From: Candidatus Sulfotelmatobacter sp.
GTDB taxonomy: Bacteria; Acidobacteriota; Terriglobia; Terriglobales; Acidobacteriaceae
Assembly: GCA_036500765.1 (NCBI GenBank)
Contig: DASYBM010000001.1
Span: forward strand, 62,001-126,000
DNA: 64,000 bases
Reading direction: 5' to 3'
Numbering within the stretch: position 1 is the stretch's first letter; each line of letters starts with the position of its first letter. Positions 8,100-16,018 of the stretch are shown one piece after another. The position numbers and the translations under genes were made by a program. The notes under the pieces were generated by a model that saw only the letters and a list, made by a program, of their open reading frames with translations, was not told the origin of the DNA and made no database searches.

Positions 8100-9170
8100 G
8101 TGGCCAGTTCGCAAATTCCCGATCCTCCCATGGCGACTCAATCTCCAGACAGCGCCGGCCAGGCACCGCGGGTGGCCGAATGGTCCAGGCGACCGCCGTT
8201 TCGCGCGCGGCGCTGGCTAGCCGGTGGGCATGTCCAGACCATTGCGAGCTTTCTGGTGCGGCGAAAGATTCATCTGCCGGCGACGGAGGAGCGACTGGTG
8301 GAAGTCGCTCCTGGAATCAAGATTCGCTGCTGGTGTTATTGGCAAGAAAAAGATCGGACGCGGACGCTGACGATCATCGTTGTCCACGGGCTCGAAGGTT
8401 CGTCGGATTCGCAATACATGCAGGGCATTGCGCGCGACGGGCTGGCGGCGGGGATGAATGTCGTGTTGATGAACCAGCGCAATTGCGGCGGCATGGACGA
8501 TTGCGCGCCCACGCTCTACAACTCAAGCTTGTCGGGTGACGTAGCCGCGGTGGTGCAGCATGTGCTGGAGAATGACGGCGTGTCGCGCTTCGCTCTGATC
8601 GGATTTTCGATGGGCGGAAACCTGGTACTGAAACTTGCCGGCGAGTGGGGCAGCAATGGTCCAAGGCAATTCCGGGCGGTGGCAGCGGTGTGTCCGGCCA
8701 TGGACCTGGCGGCGTCGGCCGACGCTCTACACCGGCCGGCCAATCGAATTTATGAATATTACTTCCTGATGCAGTTGTTCCGGCGCTTCCGGCTGAAGGC
8801 GCGGCTGTTTCCTGGGAAATTTGACGTGGCGCGGCTGCGCGGAATCTCCAGCCTGCGCTCGTTCGATGACCGCATTACTGCGCACTACTGCGGATTTGCC
8901 GGCGCCGACGACTATTATGCGCGGGCCGCGGCCTCCAATGTGGTGGACCGGATTGCGGCGCCGGCGCTGATTATTCATGCGGCGAATGACCCCTTCATTC
9001 GCGTACAACCGGAGACGCTGCGGCGAATCATGGCGAATCCGAATATCAGCTACATCGAGACGGTCGACGGCGGCCATTGCGCGTTCCTGGGTGAACGAAA
9101 TGGCGATGCCAGCAATGACGCGCGATGGGCCGAGCGCGAAGTTGTGGAATTTATAAGGCAAGTAGGATAA
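8100..9170 (+). CDS. YheT-like alpha/beta-fold hydrolase
   Basis: 356 residues from GTG 8100; ATG 8130 (MATQSPDSAG) is an alternative start, and neither has a strong ribosome site. The fold is the COG0429 type: RARRWLAGGHVQTI near the N-terminus, IIVVHGLEGSSDSQY with the oxyanion region, MNQRNCGG, nucleophile elbow GFSMGGN, acid AANDPF and the catalytic histidine in DGGHCAF. Homologues act on short acyl esters, but the physiological substrate is unclear. The protein looks cytoplasmic. Confidence 0.85.
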   Translation: MASSQIPDPPMATQSPDSAGQAPRVAEWSRRPPFRARRWLAGGHVQTIASFLVRRKIHLPATEERLVEVAPGIKIRCWCYWQEKDRTRTLTIIVVHGLEGSSDSQYMQGIARDGLAAGMNVVLMNQRNCGGMDDCAPTLYNSSLSGDVAAVVQHVLENDGVSRFALIGFSMGGNLVLKLAGEWGSNGPRQFRAVAAVCPAMDLAASADALHRPANRIYEYYFLMQLFRRFRLKARLFPGKFDVARLRGISSLRSFDDRITAHYCGFAGADDYYARAAASNVVDRIAAPALIIHAANDPFIRVQPETLRRIMANPNISYIETVDGGHCAFLGERNGDASNDARWAEREVVEFIRQVG

Positions 9171-9345
9171 TCTCGCCGCCCGGTCCCTTCATTCGCTGTG
9201 AATCGGGTGCGAATCGGTCACGAATCAATCCGCAATTTCTTGGTCTAAAAAATGGCAAAGATGTAACGAGCCCGCGCTAATATCTTCGCAGCTTCTTCTT
9301 AAGATTTCCCCGGGAATCGCTCCTGGCAAAAGGACTCATTCACTC

Positions 9346-10791
9346 ATGTCGGCGGCGCTGATTCTCGGACTGGTTGGCGGATTGCTCATCCTGGCGTTCC
9401 TTGCCAACCGCGTTTTCAGCATCAGCCGCATTCCGGATGTCGTCCTGCTTATGGGCTTGGGGGTTTTGCTCGGGCCGGGGCTGCACCTGCTGGACGCTCA
9501 ACGGTTCTCCACTGCCACCAATCTGCTGGGAACTCTGGCCATTATTCTCGTGCTGTTTGAGGGTGGACTGGAGTTGAACCTTGGCAATACTCTGCGGCAT
9601 TTTCCCGGAGCGCTGCTGCTGGCGACTCTGGCTTATCTGTTCAGCACCGGGTTAGTGGCGCTGGTTCTGGTGAAAGGCCTGCACGTTCCGTTACTGGCCG
9701 GCGTTATGGTCGGGGCGGTTCTCGGATGCACGAGCAGCACTGTTGTTTTGCCCGTGCTGCAGCAGATGGGGGCGGACGATGCGGTCAAAGCCACGCTTAC
9801 GCTGGAAGCCTCGTGGGGTGACGTGCTGGCCGTGCTGACGGTCGGTCTGCTGTTGGGGCTGAAAGACCAACCGGGCCCGGTCGCCAGCGGACTGGTGCGC
9901 GGTTTCGCCGTGCAGGTGGGCGTGGCACTGGTGTTCGCGGTCGCTGCGGGCATTTTGTGGTCGCGATTGCTGCACGCTCTTTCCGAGCAACGGTTCTGGC
10001 AGGTGCTGACATTTTCGGTTGTGCTTGTGCTCTACGCCGGAATGGAGGCGATTGGCGCGAATGGCCTGATCGCAGTATTGGGGTTTGGACTGACGCTCGC
10101 CAATTTTCCCGAAATTGACGCGGGCCTGGGCTTCGGAGACGCCGTGGCCACGTCGGTCGAGTCGCAGCAATCGTTGTTGACCTTTCACTCCGAGCTGGCG
10201 TTTTTAGTGCGGACATTCTTCTTTGTCCTGATCGGGGTGGTGGCGGAACTGAGAGTTTTCCGCGAGCATCCGCTGCTCACGGCGGGCACACTCGGGGCGC
10301 TGTTCGTGGCGCGCTGGCTGGCGATGCAGTGCAGCCGCTGGTCGTGGAAGGATATCGGAGCGCAGGGCCGCGACGTCATTCTCTGGATGCTGCCGCGAGG
10401 ACTCATCACGGTCGTGCTGGCGATCGACGTGGTGAAGGCGCGGCCCGTCGAGCTGGAATTCCTGCCGGGACTGGCTTTTGCTGTGATCCTGGCCACGAAT
10501 CTCCTGCTGGTCTTTGGCAGCGTGTTAGCGCGTCGGCGGCAGCCGGCGGCGGCTGCTGTCACTGCTTTGAATCTGGATTCGACCGGCGATGCGAATGATG
10601 CTCCAACGCAAGAGGAGCTGACGGCAGCCACGGGAGCGGCTCATCAGCGCCGCCGCCGAACGATCAACGTGGCTTTACTCGCGCTGCTCGCCCTGGGCGG
10701 CTTCGTTTTCTGGTATGGCAGCCGGCCGGCGAACTCGCCGCAAGGACCGGTGGAGGCCTGGATTGCTTCCCACCTGCACAGGAAGCATTAG
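9346..10791 (+). CDS. CPA2-type cation:proton antiporter (Kef/NhaP-like)
   Basis: 481-residue inner-membrane protein with about a dozen hydrophobic segments. The sequence IPDVVLLMGLGVLLGPGL and the FEGGLELNLGNTLRHFPGALLLATLAYL region are typical of monovalent cation:proton antiporter-2 proteins. There is no TrkA domain; instead an extra hydrophobic segment (INVALLALLALGGFVFWYG) lies near the C-terminus. It probably exchanges Na+ or K+ for H+ to control pH. ATG 9346 follows AAAAGGA. Its stop is only 5 bp from that of the convergent gene. Confidence 0.85.
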   Translation: MSAALILGLVGGLLILAFLANRVFSISRIPDVVLLMGLGVLLGPGLHLLDAQRFSTATNLLGTLAIILVLFEGGLELNLGNTLRHFPGALLLATLAYLFSTGLVALVLVKGLHVPLLAGVMVGAVLGCTSSTVVLPVLQQMGADDAVKATLTLEASWGDVLAVLTVGLLLGLKDQPGPVASGLVRGFAVQVGVALVFAVAAGILWSRLLHALSEQRFWQVLTFSVVLVLYAGMEAIGANGLIAVLGFGLTLANFPEIDAGLGFGDAVATSVESQQSLLTFHSELAFLVRTFFFVLIGVVAELRVFREHPLLTAGTLGALFVARWLAMQCSRWSWKDIGAQGRDVILWMLPRGLITVVLAIDVVKARPVELEFLPGLAFAVILATNLLLVFGSVLARRRQPAAAAVTALNLDSTGDANDAPTQEELTAATGAAHQRRRRTINVALLALLALGGFVFWYGSRPANSPQGPVEAWIASHLHRKH

Positions 10792-10796
10792 CAGCA

Positions 10797-11999
10797 TTAG
10801 CTTTTGGTCGAGCTCGCAGCCGGAGCGGGACTGGGACGTAGCCACGCTAGAATTTCCTCGCCACGGCCTTTCATCCTGATACGAACGTAGGCCAGCGCCA
10901 GCATCGCGAGCGAAATGACCAATAATCCCGCGGAGGCGCCGACGATTCCCATGCTCCGCTTGGGCAGGATCGAGACCCGGCCGTAAACGAATTCCAGGTG
11001 CACCCAATACACCAGCAGCGATGCCTGGCCGAGTTGAATTACCGGACTGAATCCCCAGCGCGCTTTACTTAGAGAGGTGAGCCCCCAGCGGCACCACGAG
11101 TAGACTACGCTCAGAATCACCAGCAACATGCCCACGCGGATCAGGAAGAAGCTTGGGCTGGTGTGCCAGTAATCGGCGACGGCATAAAACTGGCGCGGCT
11201 GCCGGTCGAGCCAGCGCGCGAAAACGATCAGTATGCCGCCGACTAGTCCCATCGATAAAAATGCTCGTGACTCCCGGCTGCGCGCCCATTGGCTGTGCAG
11301 GAGAAATCCCACGGCAAGGCCGGCAAAGGCGAAGCCGGTCCAGGGAAAGATGGGGAAGATGTTGGCTTGCGGGACTCCCAGGTTGTGCACGCCGTCGACG
11401 TAGGACTCGAGCGGCCAGGGCAGCCAGCGGGGACGCCAGGTGGTCCACAGGGGTGGCGTGAGGAGGGAAATCAGCAGGGCGGTTCCGGTGGCGGTGAAAA
11501 TCGAAAGGACAGTCCGCCGTTGCCAGCCTTGCCGCAAAGAACGCCCCAAGGATGGGGCAGCCAGACATACGAGGCTTACCAGCCAGCAGACAGCGCCCAT
11601 CAACATCATCGAGAGGCCAATCGTGTTTAGCACGTCAACCCGCAGCAGATCGGACTTGGGCGCCCAGCCCCAGGCGATTAGATATTCTTGCAGACGGAAA
11701 AGCAGGCCGTAGAGGAAGATTTCCGCGCCGCGGGCGATCGTCGTGCGGGCGATCTGTGCGGGCGGAAGACTCTTCTGCCAGAGTTTCTCCGTGACCAGGG
11801 CAAACGAAATCCCAGCCAGAAACAGAAATAAGGGTGCCGGAAAGGTCCCGCCCAACTGCGAGTACATGAAGAACCGGCTCTGCCGCGCCGCCGGGCTGAG
11901 CCAGGAATCGTAGCAGTGGGTCTGAAACATCAGCAGGCAAGCCAGCCCACGCGCCCAGTCGATGTAAGCAAGGCGGGATTGGGCAGCGGGCACAGTCAT
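10797..11999 (-). CDS. DUF1624 / heparan-alpha-glucosaminide N-acetyltransferase-like membrane protein
   Basis: 400-residue polytopic membrane protein. The N-terminus RLAYIDWARGLACLLMFQTHCYDSWL matches the family pattern in which an Asp-Trp-x-Arg-Gly motif and a membrane histidine form the acyl-transfer site. IFPIFPWTGFAFAGLAVG is a second family landmark. About ten membrane spans are visible. Bacterial members are presumed transmembrane acyltransferases of unknown acceptor. The promoter region faces the S53 protease gene and contains heptamer repeats. Confidence 0.8.
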   Translation of the reverse strand: MTVPAAQSRLAYIDWARGLACLLMFQTHCYDSWLSPAARQSRFFMYSQLGGTFPAPLFLFLAGISFALVTEKLWQKSLPPAQIARTTIARGAEIFLYGLLFRLQEYLIAWGWAPKSDLLRVDVLNTIGLSMMLMGAVCWLVSLVCLAAPSLGRSLRQGWQRRTVLSIFTATGTALLISLLTPPLWTTWRPRWLPWPLESYVDGVHNLGVPQANIFPIFPWTGFAFAGLAVGFLLHSQWARSRESRAFLSMGLVGGILIVFARWLDRQPRQFYAVADYWHTSPSFFLIRVGMLLVILSVVYSWCRWGLTSLSKARWGFSPVIQLGQASLLVYWVHLEFVYGRVSILPKRSMGIVGASAGLLVISLAMLALAYVRIRMKGRGEEILAWLRPSPAPAASSTKS

Positions 12000-12035
12000 G
12001 CGGCTGAAATCGCAGCGGTCAGTATACGCTGGACA

Positions 12036-12160
12036 GTTCCCGGTTCCCGGTTCTCAGTTCCCGGTTCAGTTCTCAGCTCTCAGCGAACCTGCTCGCAACT
12101 GCTTCGGGCCGCAACTTCGCGCTCGGCCCCGGGTTTGTTCTAAGCTGAAAGCTGAAAGCC
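12036..12160. repeat. Heptamer inverted-repeat element in a divergent promoter region
   Basis: The left arm (12036-12084) is built of 7-bp units GTTCCCG, GTTCCCG, GTTCTCA, GTTCCCG, a 5-bp partial, GTTCTCA, GCTCTCA. The right arm (12142-12160) is AGCTGAA, AGCTGAA, AGCC, the inverse complement of the unit class (GGCTTTC, AGCTTTC). About 57 bp lies between the arms. The same architecture recurs at 18113-18234. Confidence 0.8.
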
Positions 12161-12206
12161 TTCTTGTTAACTTTCTGTCTACCATACAACCATATCGGCA
12201 AGAGTG

Positions 12207-12236
12207 TTGATCGAATAGGCATAAACCCGTTATAAG
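12207..12236 (+). promoter_or_regulatory. Possible sigma-70-type promoter for the S53 protease
   Basis: TTGATC (12207-12212) and TATAAG (12231-12236) are 18 bp apart and 42 bp before the start codon. The match is moderate and was made by eye. Confidence 0.4.
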
Positions 12237-12277
12237 CTTAAGACACAGCACACAACCCCGTTCTGCCCGGAGTTTCC

Positions 12278-15064
12278 ATGCGAATCGTGAAGTTGAGCGT
12301 CCCAGCGCGATTGCCCGTCCTGTTCTCCGCAATCTCGTTCTCGGCCATCTTGCTTGCCAGTCTTTTCTCTTTCTCCAGCCTGAGCTATGCCGAAACGCCG
12401 GACCGCATCTCCGGCGCATTGGCCGGGGGCCGGACCGTGGCGCTAACCGGGAACGTCCACCGCAAAGCGCTGCCGCAGTTCGACCAGGGCCCGGCGGACC
12501 CGGCGCTTAAGCTGGGCTACGTGACTCTGCTGACCGTGCCCACAACCAGCCAGCAGAAGGCGCTGAAACAGCTTCTCGCCGACCAGCAGAACCCGAAGTC
12601 GCCAAGCTTCCGAAAATGGCTGACGCCGGAACAATATGCCGATCGCTTTGGTCTGAGCCAAGCCGATGTTCAGAAAATCACGACCTGGCTCGAGGGTCAG
12701 GGATTCAAAGTCGTCAACGTCGCGCGAGGCCGCAACTGGATCGCTTTCAGCGGCACCGCGGCGCAGGTGCAAAGCGCCTTCGGCACGGAGTTTCACCGCT
12801 ACAACGTGAACGGCGAAATGCACGTCGCCAACGCCACCGCGCCAAAGATTCCCGCGGCGCTGTCGGGGATCGTCGTCGGCATGCGCGGGCTGCATGACTT
12901 CTATTTGAAACCGAGGGCGGCGAAAAACCTCCGCGCCGCGCATCCCGATTACTACGACACCTTCCTTCAGCAGTTTAATTCCGCTTCTCCCCCGGATTTC
13001 CTGGCGCCGGGCGATATCGCGACGATCTACGACATCAATGCGCTCTACACCGCTACGCCGGCTATCGACGGCACCGGCCAAAAACTGGTCATAGTCGGGC
13101 AGACCGACATCTATCTGGCCGATCTTAACGACTTCCGCTCGGGCTTCGGGCTAACCCAGATCAGCGGCTGTACCAACAATGTTTCTACGGGTGTGATCAG
13201 TAGCTGCAATACCACGAACTTCCAGTATGTGGTGCCGACGGGCGTGTACGATCCGGGAACTCCATCGCTCAATGATATAAGCGAGGCGGATTTGGATCTC
13301 GAATGGTCCGCCGCGGTTGCGCGAGGCGCGCAAATCATCTACGACAACGCGCCATACGACAGCAGTAATCTCAATAGCGGCGTGTTCGGCGCGTGGTATG
13401 ACGCCGTCGACAACGACAGAGCGCCCGTAATTAGCATGAGTTATGGCGGCTGCGAATTCGACGACAATTTTGTTCTTGATGCGTCGGGAAATCCCTTGAA
13501 CGACGAACTGGAACTTATGCAGGCGAACAGCCTTGGCATTACCTTCTTCAACTCCAGCGGCGACAGCGGCGCGGCAGAATGCGACGGCGGCACTAATACC
13601 AACACTACTCCCGCGAATCTTGCCCAAGGTGGTGTGGCGGTCAGCTACCCGGCCGCCAGCCCTGAGGTCACCGGCGTAGGTGGCACGGCGGTGGACTGGA
13701 CAACGGGCTTCACAAGCACGTATTGGGGCGTAGTTAATGCCACAGATGGCGGCTCCGCCCTGGCCTACGTTCCGGAGACTTCCTGGAACGATGACGAAGA
13801 ACTTTTCGTCGCCTATCCCGCCAGTTCTTTTCAGAACGGCTATACCAGCGCAGCGGACGTGCAAGAAAGGTACGCCATCGTGGCCAGCGGCGGCGGTCCG
13901 AGCAATTGCGCGCAACAGTCTGCCGATAACGCAACCTGCGTCGCGGGCTTCGGTCAGCCATCGTGGCAGACCGTAACGCTTTCAGGGCAAGCCCCGGCAC
14001 GATTCAGTCCCGATGTCTCGCTGTTAGGCTCGCCGAATTTTCCCGGATACATCTTTTGCACCCCGCAGAACGCATGGGTTCCTAATTCCACTAACACTTC
14101 GAGCACCTGCGTTTCCGGAATCAGCGGAGCATTGAGCCTTACCGATCCGTCGGGCAATCCAGCTCCATCACTGGTAGGCGGCACCTCAGCCTCGTCCCCG
14201 ATCATGGCGGGCATCTTGACTCTGGTCAATCAGTACCTGGGTACGACGACCGGGCTGGGCAATATCAATCCCACTCTCTACGTGTTGGCCAGCACTCCGA
14301 GCAAAGGAGTCTTTCACCAGGTGACGACCGGAGACAATAAGGTCTATTGCGAGGTGGGCCAACCCGCGGGAACGACTGCCGACCCATGGCCCACCGCCAT
14401 GCAGTGTCCCACCTCGGGGGTCTTCGGCTATAGCGCCTCGACCTCCGACTCGACGACTGGCTATAACATGGTCACCGGTCTGGGTTCCGTCGATGCCGCC
14501 AACCTCGCGAGCAATTGGAGCGCGGCATCGTCGACGGCTGGGACAACCTTTACCCTAAGTCCGACGGTTGCCAGCTACCAGGTGTCGCAGGGTTCCACCG
14601 CGAATGCCACGATCAATGTGACCGTGCCCAGCGGTTTCTCCGGCACCATCGTCTTTACCTGCACCGACGGCGCGCCGGCATCGACTTGCACGGTGCCTCC
14701 ATCAACCAATGTCTCGGGACAGGTGAGCTTCAGTATTTCGACCACGCTTCCGACTGCTTCTTTGCACATGCCTTCGGAACGGCCCAGCCGCATCTTTTAC
14801 GCGGTTTTGCTGCCCGGACTGTTCGGCATCGTCTTCGTGGCGGGGTCGCGGCGAGGTTCGAAGAGAGGTAGGGTCCGGGGTATGCGATTCCTCGGGCTGA
14901 TCGTGATTCTGGGCTGCTCAACGCTATGGCTGGCCTCGTGCGGGGGCAGTAGCAACAGCGGCAACTCGAACCCCGGAACCGCGGCGGGAAATTACACCAT
15001 CACTGTAACCGGCACCTCAGGCTCGACGACAGCGTCCACCAGTTTCACGCTGGCGGTGCAGTAG
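12278..15064 (+). CDS. S53 (sedolisin/kumamolisin) family secreted protease with prodomain and C-terminal membrane/lipobox tail
   Basis: 928 residues. After a signal segment (residues about 8-35) comes the pro-kumamolisin activation domain (LLADQQNPKSPSFRKWLTPE). The acid serine-carboxyl catalytic domain follows. SEADLDLEWS (around residue 335) supplies the Glu and Asp, SSGDSGA the oxyanion Asp, and GGTSASSP (around residue 637) the nucleophile Ser. Then come an Ig-like strand-rich part (TFTLSPTVASYQVSQGSTAN) and a hydrophobic stretch (IFYAVLLPGLFGIVFVAG). A second stretch ends in a lipobox-like LWLASCGGS, and a final Ig-like tail is PGTAAGNYTITVTG. The protease should act extracellularly at low pH. 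The internal lipobox-like word cannot be a normal lipoprotein signal in this position. Confidence 0.93.
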   Translation: MRIVKLSVPARLPVLFSAISFSAILLASLFSFSSLSYAETPDRISGALAGGRTVALTGNVHRKALPQFDQGPADPALKLGYVTLLTVPTTSQQKALKQLLADQQNPKSPSFRKWLTPEQYADRFGLSQADVQKITTWLEGQGFKVVNVARGRNWIAFSGTAAQVQSAFGTEFHRYNVNGEMHVANATAPKIPAALSGIVVGMRGLHDFYLKPRAAKNLRAAHPDYYDTFLQQFNSASPPDFLAPGDIATIYDINALYTATPAIDGTGQKLVIVGQTDIYLADLNDFRSGFGLTQISGCTNNVSTGVISSCNTTNFQYVVPTGVYDPGTPSLNDISEADLDLEWSAAVARGAQIIYDNAPYDSSNLNSGVFGAWYDAVDNDRAPVISMSYGGCEFDDNFVLDASGNPLNDELELMQANSLGITFFNSSGDSGAAECDGGTNTNTTPANLAQGGVAVSYPAASPEVTGVGGTAVDWTTGFTSTYWGVVNATDGGSALAYVPETSWNDDEELFVAYPASSFQNGYTSAADVQERYAIVASGGGPSNCAQQSADNATCVAGFGQPSWQTVTLSGQAPARFSPDVSLLGSPNFPGYIFCTPQNAWVPNSTNTSSTCVSGISGALSLTDPSGNPAPSLVGGTSASSPIMAGILTLVNQYLGTTTGLGNINPTLYVLASTPSKGVFHQVTTGDNKVYCEVGQPAGTTADPWPTAMQCPTSGVFGYSASTSDSTTGYNMVTGLGSVDAANLASNWSAASSTAGTTFTLSPTVASYQVSQGSTANATINVTVPSGFSGTIVFTCTDGAPASTCTVPPSTNVSGQVSFSISTTLPTASLHMPSERPSRIFYAVLLPGLFGIVFVAGSRRGSKRGRVRGMRFLGLIVILGCSTLWLASCGGSSNSGNSNPGTAAGNYTITVTGTSGSTTASTSFTLAVQ

Positions 15065-15203
15065 GCTTGTGAAATCAGCAACGAATCGTATGAAAAGCCC
15101 AAGGCGCTCCGTTTGATTGCGGGGCGTCTTTCTTCTGTGGCTGCAGACATAAGGCGCCGGCATGTTAACGTTGAATCTGTTCGCGATTCAAATCAGAGGT
15201 TCG

Positions 15204-15791
15204 ATGAGAAAAATTTTGGGTTGTGTCGTGCTTCTGCTTGCCTGCCTCGCGCTGCTGGCGGCCGCGCCCGACGAAAAATCTCCTAAGCCGCAATATGACG
15301 GCAAAGGCGAACTCCTTCGCCCGGCAGACTATCGCGAATGGATGTTTCTCTCCGCTGGTTTCGGGATGAATTACAGCCCCGAGCCCGGCAGCCATGAAAT
15401 GTTCACCAACGTCTTCGTGCAGCGCTGGGCTTACAACGAGTTTGTGAACTCGGGCAAATGGCCGGAGCAGAGCATGTTCGTGATCGACGAACGCGACACC
15501 GCCAGCCGCAGTTCCATCAACCAGAAAGGCCACTATCAGACTGATCTGGCGGGCCTGGCCGTCGAGGTAAAAGATTCGGCGCGCAATCCTGACAAGTGGG
15601 CCTACTACGGATTCAATGCCGACGGCAAAACCGCTGGAGCCATGCCCCATGGAAACGGATGCTGGTCGTGCCACGAAGCCCATGCCGCAGTCGAGCATAC
15701 ATTCGTGCAGTTCTATCCCACGCTGAAAGTGGTCGCGAAAAAGTTCGGCACGTACAACGAATTGCGGGAACAAGTCACGGACGCGAAATGA
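15204..15791 (+). CDS. Cytochrome P460-family c-type haem protein
   Basis: 195 residues with start ATG 15204 behind AGAGG; a frame-open start at 15162 is not needed. A signal peptide (ILGCVVLLLACLALLAAA) is followed by the P460 pattern YREWMFLSAGFGMNY. A single haem-attachment motif CWSCH lies around residue 152, near the C-terminus as the family requires. It is exported to the periplasm. P460 proteins oxidise hydroxylamine or detoxify NO in some bacteria, but this acidobacterial subgroup has no proven substrate. It is a single-gene unit with a terminator downstream. Confidence 0.85.
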   Translation: MRKILGCVVLLLACLALLAAAPDEKSPKPQYDGKGELLRPADYREWMFLSAGFGMNYSPEPGSHEMFTNVFVQRWAYNEFVNSGKWPEQSMFVIDERDTASRSSINQKGHYQTDLAGLAVEVKDSARNPDKWAYYGFNADGKTAGAMPHGNGCWSCHEAHAAVEHTFVQFYPTLKVVAKKFGTYNELREQVTDAK

Positions 15792-15800
15792 TCGCGTAGA

Positions 15801-15820
15801 GGCGGACGCATTCGTCCGCC
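15801..15820. repeat. Perfect 8-bp GC-rich hairpin after the P460 gene
   Basis: GGCGGACG, CATT loop, CGTCCGCC, 10 bp after the stop codon. There is no good T-run, so it may be a processing or decay-blocking hairpin; the true terminator is likely the one at 15900. Confidence 0.6.
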
Positions 15821-15899
15821 GCCCTGACTTTGTTCTTGCGCGCAAAGCGCTCTTAATTCCATTGGCGCACGAAGCGGCGAAATACTTAGCCGCGGCATC

Positions 15900-15940
15900 G
15901 CCGATGCGACCCTTCGATCACCGCATCGGCTTTGTTTTTT
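15900..15940 (+). terminator. Rho-independent terminator between P460 gene and mutL
   Basis: GCCGATGCG (15900-15908) pairs perfectly with CGCATCGGC (15922-15930) across a 13-nt loop, followed by TTTGTTTTTT. Confidence 0.85.
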
Positions 15941-15980
15941 CCACCTCATCTGCGAAACTGACCATTGCTCTCACACAGAA

Positions 15981-16015
15981 AGCTAGAAGCTAAAAGCTAG
16001 AAGCTAGAAGCTGAA
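15981..16015 (+). repeat. Heptamer tract occupying the mutL translation-initiation region
   Basis: Five units: AGCTAGA, AGCTAAA, AGCTAGA, AGCTAGA, AGCTGAA, ending 3 bp before the mutL ATG. The complement reads AGCTTCT/AGCTTTT, close to the RGYTYYC class of the other tracts. No independent Shine-Dalgarno sequence is visible, so any ribosome binding must use the repeat itself (AGAAG). Confidence 0.85.
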
Positions 16016-16018
16016 TCC

